Shown: positions 60,725-64,000 of the stretch, in pieces
Position numbering within the stretch: position 1 is the first letter of the stretch
Layout of the letters: every line of letters starts with the position of its first letter
Assembly: GCA_036265385.1 (NCBI GenBank)
Contig: DATAPD010000008.1
Coordinates: 173,487-237,486 of the forward strand
Origin: DATAPD01 sp036265385
GTDB lineage: Bacteria > Acidobacteriota > Terriglobia > Terriglobales > Acidobacteriaceae
Reading direction: 5' to 3'
DNA: 64,000 bases
The notes under the pieces: generated by a model
The model's database searches: none
The model's input: only the letters and a program-made list of their open reading frames with translations
What the model was told of the DNA's origin: nothing
Translations under genes and position numbers: made by a program

Positions 60725-62011
60725 TCAGGCTGCGGGCTTCTGTTTTTGTGCAGAACTCAGAATCGACCGGAGCGCCTGCCCCACGATCATTTCTTCTCCC
60801 GGTTGTATGGTCATCGAAACTAGTTCGATGTGGTCAGCCTCTTTTTGAACTTTGCTGTTCGGATTCCCCTCGCGAACCGCCTTTACCAGACTGGGGTTAT
60901 CGGTACTCAGCACCTCGATCGACGGATCGTGGTCTCGTAATTTCTGGACGCAAGCTGGAACGCTCAGGCCCAATGCTTGCTGGTCCCAAGAAACTTTGAG
61001 GGTTGGAAATCGATTTCCGTCGTCCGGGATGTGAACATCCGTTTTCACAGTTGGGACAGTTTCCACCAGTTTTCGAATGCGGTCGATCCGGTCATTCCAT
61101 TCGCTATACAGCTTCTTCTCGTCGATTTTTAGCCAAGTTTCAAGTGCAGTCAGACACCCGATAATCTCTTCCTTCCCGACTTTCATGGGCCGACACACCG
61201 AACCCTCGCGCGGGCTGCTGTTCATCAAAGCCGCTTCGATCAAGTCCTTCCGACCAAGCAGCAGGCCGCTGCACTGCGGGCCACGCAGTCCTTTGCCTCC
61301 TGAGAACGCATACATGTCAATGTTCATCCGTGCATAGAGCTTCGCATTGTCGGCCGGGGGTATCCCTGCCGCATCGTCAAGCAGCATTGGCACCTTGCGG
61401 TCCTTCGATACTGCCAGTTCTTTCTGTAATTTTTCGCCGAGATCAGTCGTATAGATCATGGCCGTTTTGTCATTCACAGCATTGGCTAGTTCCTCCGGTG
61501 TGTACACGAGGACCAGCTTTGCGCCCGTCAATCGGATGGCGTTATCAAACGCGCTGCGACCACCGACCATGAGCACTTCATTCTTCAAATCCGTCGTGTC
61601 TGGAAGCTGCCAAACGTATTTGTCATTGGTGCCAGCCATACACCCCGCTGTTGCCGCCGCCATTGCTCCGGCAGCGCCGGAAGTCACAATGCCGGATTCT
61701 GCGCCTGTCAATTCCGCCAATCGACGGCCCACCGCGCGCTGCAGTTGGATAACGTCCACGAAATGCTGGGCCGCCTGGGCTTGGGCTTCCCGAACCTCCG
61801 GGAACTCCAGCGACCCGCTGAGGTAAGTCCAAGTTCCCCTGCAGTTAATAACTGTCTTCACGCCGAGACGGGTATACACATTTTGGCGAGGATCCTTGCC
61901 GACAGCCGCTGCCGCCTGCGCATACAGATTCTGCGCAGCAATCTGTCCGAGCAGGGGTGCCGCTGCGAACCACTTCATGAAAGAGCGTCGATCCGAAAGG
62001 TGATTAGGCAT
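60725..62011 (-). CDS. Exported SelA-like PLP-dependent enzyme (Tat signal)
   Basis: A 428-residue protein; start ATG 62011 (MPNHLSD), though the frame continues upstream. A twin-arginine signal (DRRSFMKWFAAAPLL, ending AQA) precedes the catalytic part. The fold is type I PLP enzyme of the SelA/D-glucosaminate-6-phosphate ammonia-lyase group: ESGIVTSGAAGAMAAATAGCMAG, Asp in PMLLDDAAGIPP and the PLP lysine in DMYAFSGGKGLRGPQCSGLLLG. Such enzymes eliminate ammonia from amino sugars/acids giving enamines. Tat export would allow folding with PLP in the cytoplasm. It is divergent from the DUF4380 gene. Substrate unknown. Confidence 0.86.
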   Translation of the reverse strand: MPNHLSDRRSFMKWFAAAPLLGQIAAQNLYAQAAAAVGKDPRQNVYTRLGVKTVINCRGTWTYLSGSLEFPEVREAQAQAAQHFVDVIQLQRAVGRRLAELTGAESGIVTSGAAGAMAAATAGCMAGTNDKYVWQLPDTTDLKNEVLMVGGRSAFDNAIRLTGAKLVLVYTPEELANAVNDKTAMIYTTDLGEKLQKELAVSKDRKVPMLLDDAAGIPPADNAKLYARMNIDMYAFSGGKGLRGPQCSGLLLGRKDLIEAALMNSSPREGSVCRPMKVGKEEIIGCLTALETWLKIDEKKLYSEWNDRIDRIRKLVETVPTVKTDVHIPDDGNRFPTLKVSWDQQALGLSVPACVQKLRDHDPSIEVLSTDNPSLVKAVREGNPNSKVQKEADHIELVSMTIQPGEEMIVGQALRSILSSAQKQKPAA

Positions 62012-62228
62012 TATTTTTTGGCTTTCGTTGAGAGTCGACCCGATCAATTCTTTGGACACGCCGAGTCGCACACGGTATACCACAGAATAATCCTTGACGG
62101 ATATCAATCTATTTCGTTTCATTGAGATTTCTTTCGTTCGGTGGGTCGGCGCGGCACCGTGCTCCATGCTGTTTGCGACGCAGTAGCCTGAGATCGCAAC
62201 GCGTCCGGGAGTGGAGAACATAAAACTA

Positions 62229-63635
62229 ATGCGACGAGCAATGGCGTTCTTGATCGAACAGGGTGTTCGAATCATGATTCTATGTATGTCGATACAGGGT
62301 ATCGCTCTTGCTCAATCGGCGACCGCGTCGACTGCAAACAATTCAGCGATCCCGTGTCGTGTCGAAATCACCGACTATAAAGGGTGGAAGGCCCAACAGC
62401 TATCCAATCGCTGGGTCAGACTGATTATTGTTCCGCAGAATGGCGGACGCTTGATGCAGGTGATCTTTGCGGGTCATCCGTTTCTGTTTGTTAATCCCAT
62501 CTACGAGGGGAAATATGTTCCCCCGAACCCCAGCAAATGGTTCAACTATGGCGGAGACAAACTCTGGCTGTTGCCTGAGGGGACTGAGGATGAACAGCAT
62601 TGGGCAGGTGGTTCCGACATAATTGACGACGGACCGTACACTTTTCGAAAGCTTTCGGAAGGCGAATCTTGCGAGATCGAACTTGAGAGTCCGGCTGACC
62701 CAAGAACAGGTATCCAATTTCGCCGCGCAATACGCCTGGATTCAGATTCGCCTCGGATTCGCTTCCACGCAACTATGCAAAACACCTCCGAGCATACCGT
62801 GGAATGGTCTATGCAGTCCGTTTCTCAATACGATACTGGCAACCCAGGCGCTCCCCCGCGGATCAATCGCGATTTCCATGCGTTTGCCGCGGCAAATTTC
62901 AATAGTGCATATCTCAATCGATACCACGTTCGCTTCGGCCCAGCCGAGAACCCTTCTGCCTCGATTCGGCCAGACGGAATTTTTACGTTGCACTACGTGC
63001 ACATGGCGGCTGAGTTGTGGCTTGATTCCACCGCTGGTTGGCTCGCAGTGGTCGACGGAGCGAACCACTATGGCATGGTGGAGCGCTTTCATTACGACGA
63101 ATCGCGGCCCTACCCGAGCAAAGCCTCGGTGATTTTCTGGACAAATGGTCCGGAGTTGAAGCTGAACCATGAAGGCGAGCCGACGCTCACTTCGGGTGAG
63201 GACGGTTCCCCCTATTACATGGAAGCGGAGCTGAACTCACCGCTGTGTAAGCTGCGCCCCGGTGAAGCTTGTGACTTGGAAACGGAATGGTTTCCTACCC
63301 GAGCAGAAAGTGACCTGCATAGCGTGACAGAGAGTGGTGTTATCGTTCGCCCACTGAAGGTCACTCGTATCGAGAATGGAAAAATTCGACTTTCCGGCAC
63401 GTTCGGCGTGTTCTTCCCCGGACGCTTAGTGGCGCACTTCTACAACGAACATGGTAGAGAGTTGGAAGCCTCACCACTCACACAGGTCGATCCGTCAGAA
63501 CTCGTCGTGCTCGAATCCGAAATCTCCCTCCACGAAACTCCTGCTCGGCTCTCGCTTCATCTCGAGGATGAGAAAGGATTGGATCGAGGATCTCTCCAGG
63601 AGATCCCACTAAGCTCATCAGAAGCCGTGAAATAG
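62229..63635 (+). CDS. Exported DUF4380 protein (aldose-epimerase-like fold)
   Basis: A 468-residue exported protein; ATG 62229 or GTG 62211 start. Signal segment AFLIEQGVRIMILCMSIQGIALA|QS. The sequence RWVRLIIVPQNGGRLMQVIFAGHPFLFVNP and YGGDKLWLLPEGTEDEQHWAGG resembles the galactose-mutarotase-like sandwich of DUF4380. These proteins probably bind or act on sugars. It is divergent from the PLP enzyme, so it likely belongs to the same catabolic cluster. No catalytic role is proven. Confidence 0.8.
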   Translation: MRRAMAFLIEQGVRIMILCMSIQGIALAQSATASTANNSAIPCRVEITDYKGWKAQQLSNRWVRLIIVPQNGGRLMQVIFAGHPFLFVNPIYEGKYVPPNPSKWFNYGGDKLWLLPEGTEDEQHWAGGSDIIDDGPYTFRKLSEGESCEIELESPADPRTGIQFRRAIRLDSDSPRIRFHATMQNTSEHTVEWSMQSVSQYDTGNPGAPPRINRDFHAFAAANFNSAYLNRYHVRFGPAENPSASIRPDGIFTLHYVHMAAELWLDSTAGWLAVVDGANHYGMVERFHYDESRPYPSKASVIFWTNGPELKLNHEGEPTLTSGEDGSPYYMEAELNSPLCKLRPGEACDLETEWFPTRAESDLHSVTESGVIVRPLKVTRIENGKIRLSGTFGVFFPGRLVAHFYNEHGRELEASPLTQVDPSELVVLESEISLHETPARLSLHLEDEKGLDRGSLQEIPLSSSEAVK

Positions 63636-63779
63636 TAACGCTGACTCGCGCGCGTCCGAACTGCGACCAGAGAAAGGCGTCTCACGCGCAAGCGGTTGTA
63701 CTAATCGGGACGCCGATAGACAAATTTCGAAACAAATTCGGAAAGAGTCTCTCTCAATCGCAGAAGTTATTGAAACGAA
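63636..63779. other. Intergenic stretch before the tRNA fragment
   Basis: About 145 bp without gene. No terminator or clear repeat is seen; the sequence leads directly into the tRNA-Asp fragment. By the polarity of that fragment, this is likely the chromosomal flank of an integration site. Confidence 0.45.
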
Positions 63780-63821
63780 TGGCGGGGACGACGGGACTCG
63801 AACCCGCGGCCTCTGCCGTGA
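63780..63821 (-). repeat. 3' fragment of tRNA-Asp gene (attachment-site remnant)
   Basis: On the reverse strand the 42 nt read TCACGGCAGAGGCCGCGGGT then TCGAGTCCCGTCGTCCCCGCCA: end of the anticodon loop, anticodon stem 3' strand, variable loop, full T-arm, acceptor 3' strand and CCA. This matches the 3' half of tRNA-Asp(GTC). Upstream (63822 on) the sequence does not continue as a tRNA (no D-arm or acceptor 5' strand), so it is not a functional gene. Such 3' halves mark att sites made when elements integrate into tRNA genes. Confidence 0.85.
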
Positions 63822-64000
63822 TGGTCTATGGTTCAGAGGTAACTGTTTGAAATCTAACGGCGGCGATCGCCAGTTGTGGCGCCCAGAGTAAGGATTGGAA
63901 AGTTTTATTGCACCCTAATTGCACATTGAAAATGAAATCTATTTTTGTTTGTGTAACTTTACTAAACGGCGTGGCCTGATACGGTTTTGTTCCAGAGATT
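63822..64000. mobile_element. Likely end of an integrated element (edge of window)
   Basis: 179 bp right of the tRNA-Asp fragment, more AT-rich toward the end than the rest of the window, with no gene in view. Because the fragment's 3' (CCA) side faces left, the inserted DNA should lie to the right, past the window end, where the intact tRNA-Asp is expected. No integrase is visible here, so this is an inference. Confidence 0.45.

Noticed and set aside
53096..63779. The whole exported-enzyme cluster as the integrated element at the tRNA-Asp site
   Set aside because: The 3' side of the tRNA fragment faces left, so the element should lie to the right; the cluster shows no integrase and no marked shift in composition.
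1..64000. CRISPR arrays or insertion sequences
   Set aside because: No regularly spaced direct repeats, transposase-like frames or terminal inverted repeats were seen.

Overview
The window reads as chromosomal DNA of a free-living Gram-negative bacterium, most likely of the phylum Acidobacteriota (class Terriglobia). The taxonomic call is an inference. It rests on an ECF sigma factor next to a Ser/Thr kinase with TPR repeats, many exported proteins of unknown function, hopanoid gene hpnH, a split complex I operon and several small proteins I associate with that phylum. Outer-membrane proteins (a TonB receptor and a porin-like barrel) show a diderm envelope. Coding density is high and no insertion sequence or CRISPR array is visible.

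Layout. 1-5 kb: a zinc-ribbon protein (running off the left edge), a YtxH protein, a DUF948-like protein and a zinc/manganese uptake set (porin-like protein, ZnuA-like binding protein, ZnuB-like permease, no ATPase). 5-6 kb: polyphosphate kinase 2. 6.3-11 kb: a sensory set made of a response regulator, TonB receptor, YfiR protein and CHASE8-type histidine kinase. 11-17.7 kb: tRNA-Leu, hpnH with a partner, a receiver/PilZ protein, two small proteins, DUF4126, ribBA, and a MerR regulator with two palindromic operators. 17.8-20.9 kb: a beta-propeller protein, an M48 protease, ThiS and an unknown protein. 21-34.3 kb: a complex I operon nuoACDEFGHJKLMN that lacks nuoB and nuoI. 34.3-36 kb: an ABC exporter. 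36-37.3 kb: a DAHP synthase preceded by what looks like a phenylalanine-rich leader peptide and an attenuator. 37.3-42 kb: a GH16 hydrolase, then a Ser/Thr kinase with its ECF sigma factor. 42-48.2 kb: an exported protein, a large esterase-like protein, a PhoB-type regulator beside a broken phoU, and a Na+/H+ antiporter. 48.4-53 kb: a second sigma/anti-sigma pair followed by three secreted proteins, including a sedolisin-type protease.

53-63.6 kb is the most unusual part. It is a catabolic cluster in which enzyme families that normally work in the cytoplasm (RidA deaminases, an RraA-like aldolase, a SelA-like PLP enzyme) all carry Sec or Tat signal peptides. They sit with a PQQ dehydrogenase, a di-haem cytochrome c, an SMP-30 lactonase interrupted by a stop codon, a DUF4380 protein and one MFS importer. 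Together they suggest a periplasmic pathway that oxidises a sugar-like or amino-sugar-like compound before uptake. The substrate is unknown.

At the right edge a 42-nt 3' fragment of a tRNA-Asp gene, followed by more AT-rich DNA, looks like the att junction of an integrated element lying mostly outside the window. Two genes, phoU and the SMP-30 gene, are interrupted by single in-frame TAG codons. Since TAG is an ordinary stop codon elsewhere here, I read both as pseudogenes.
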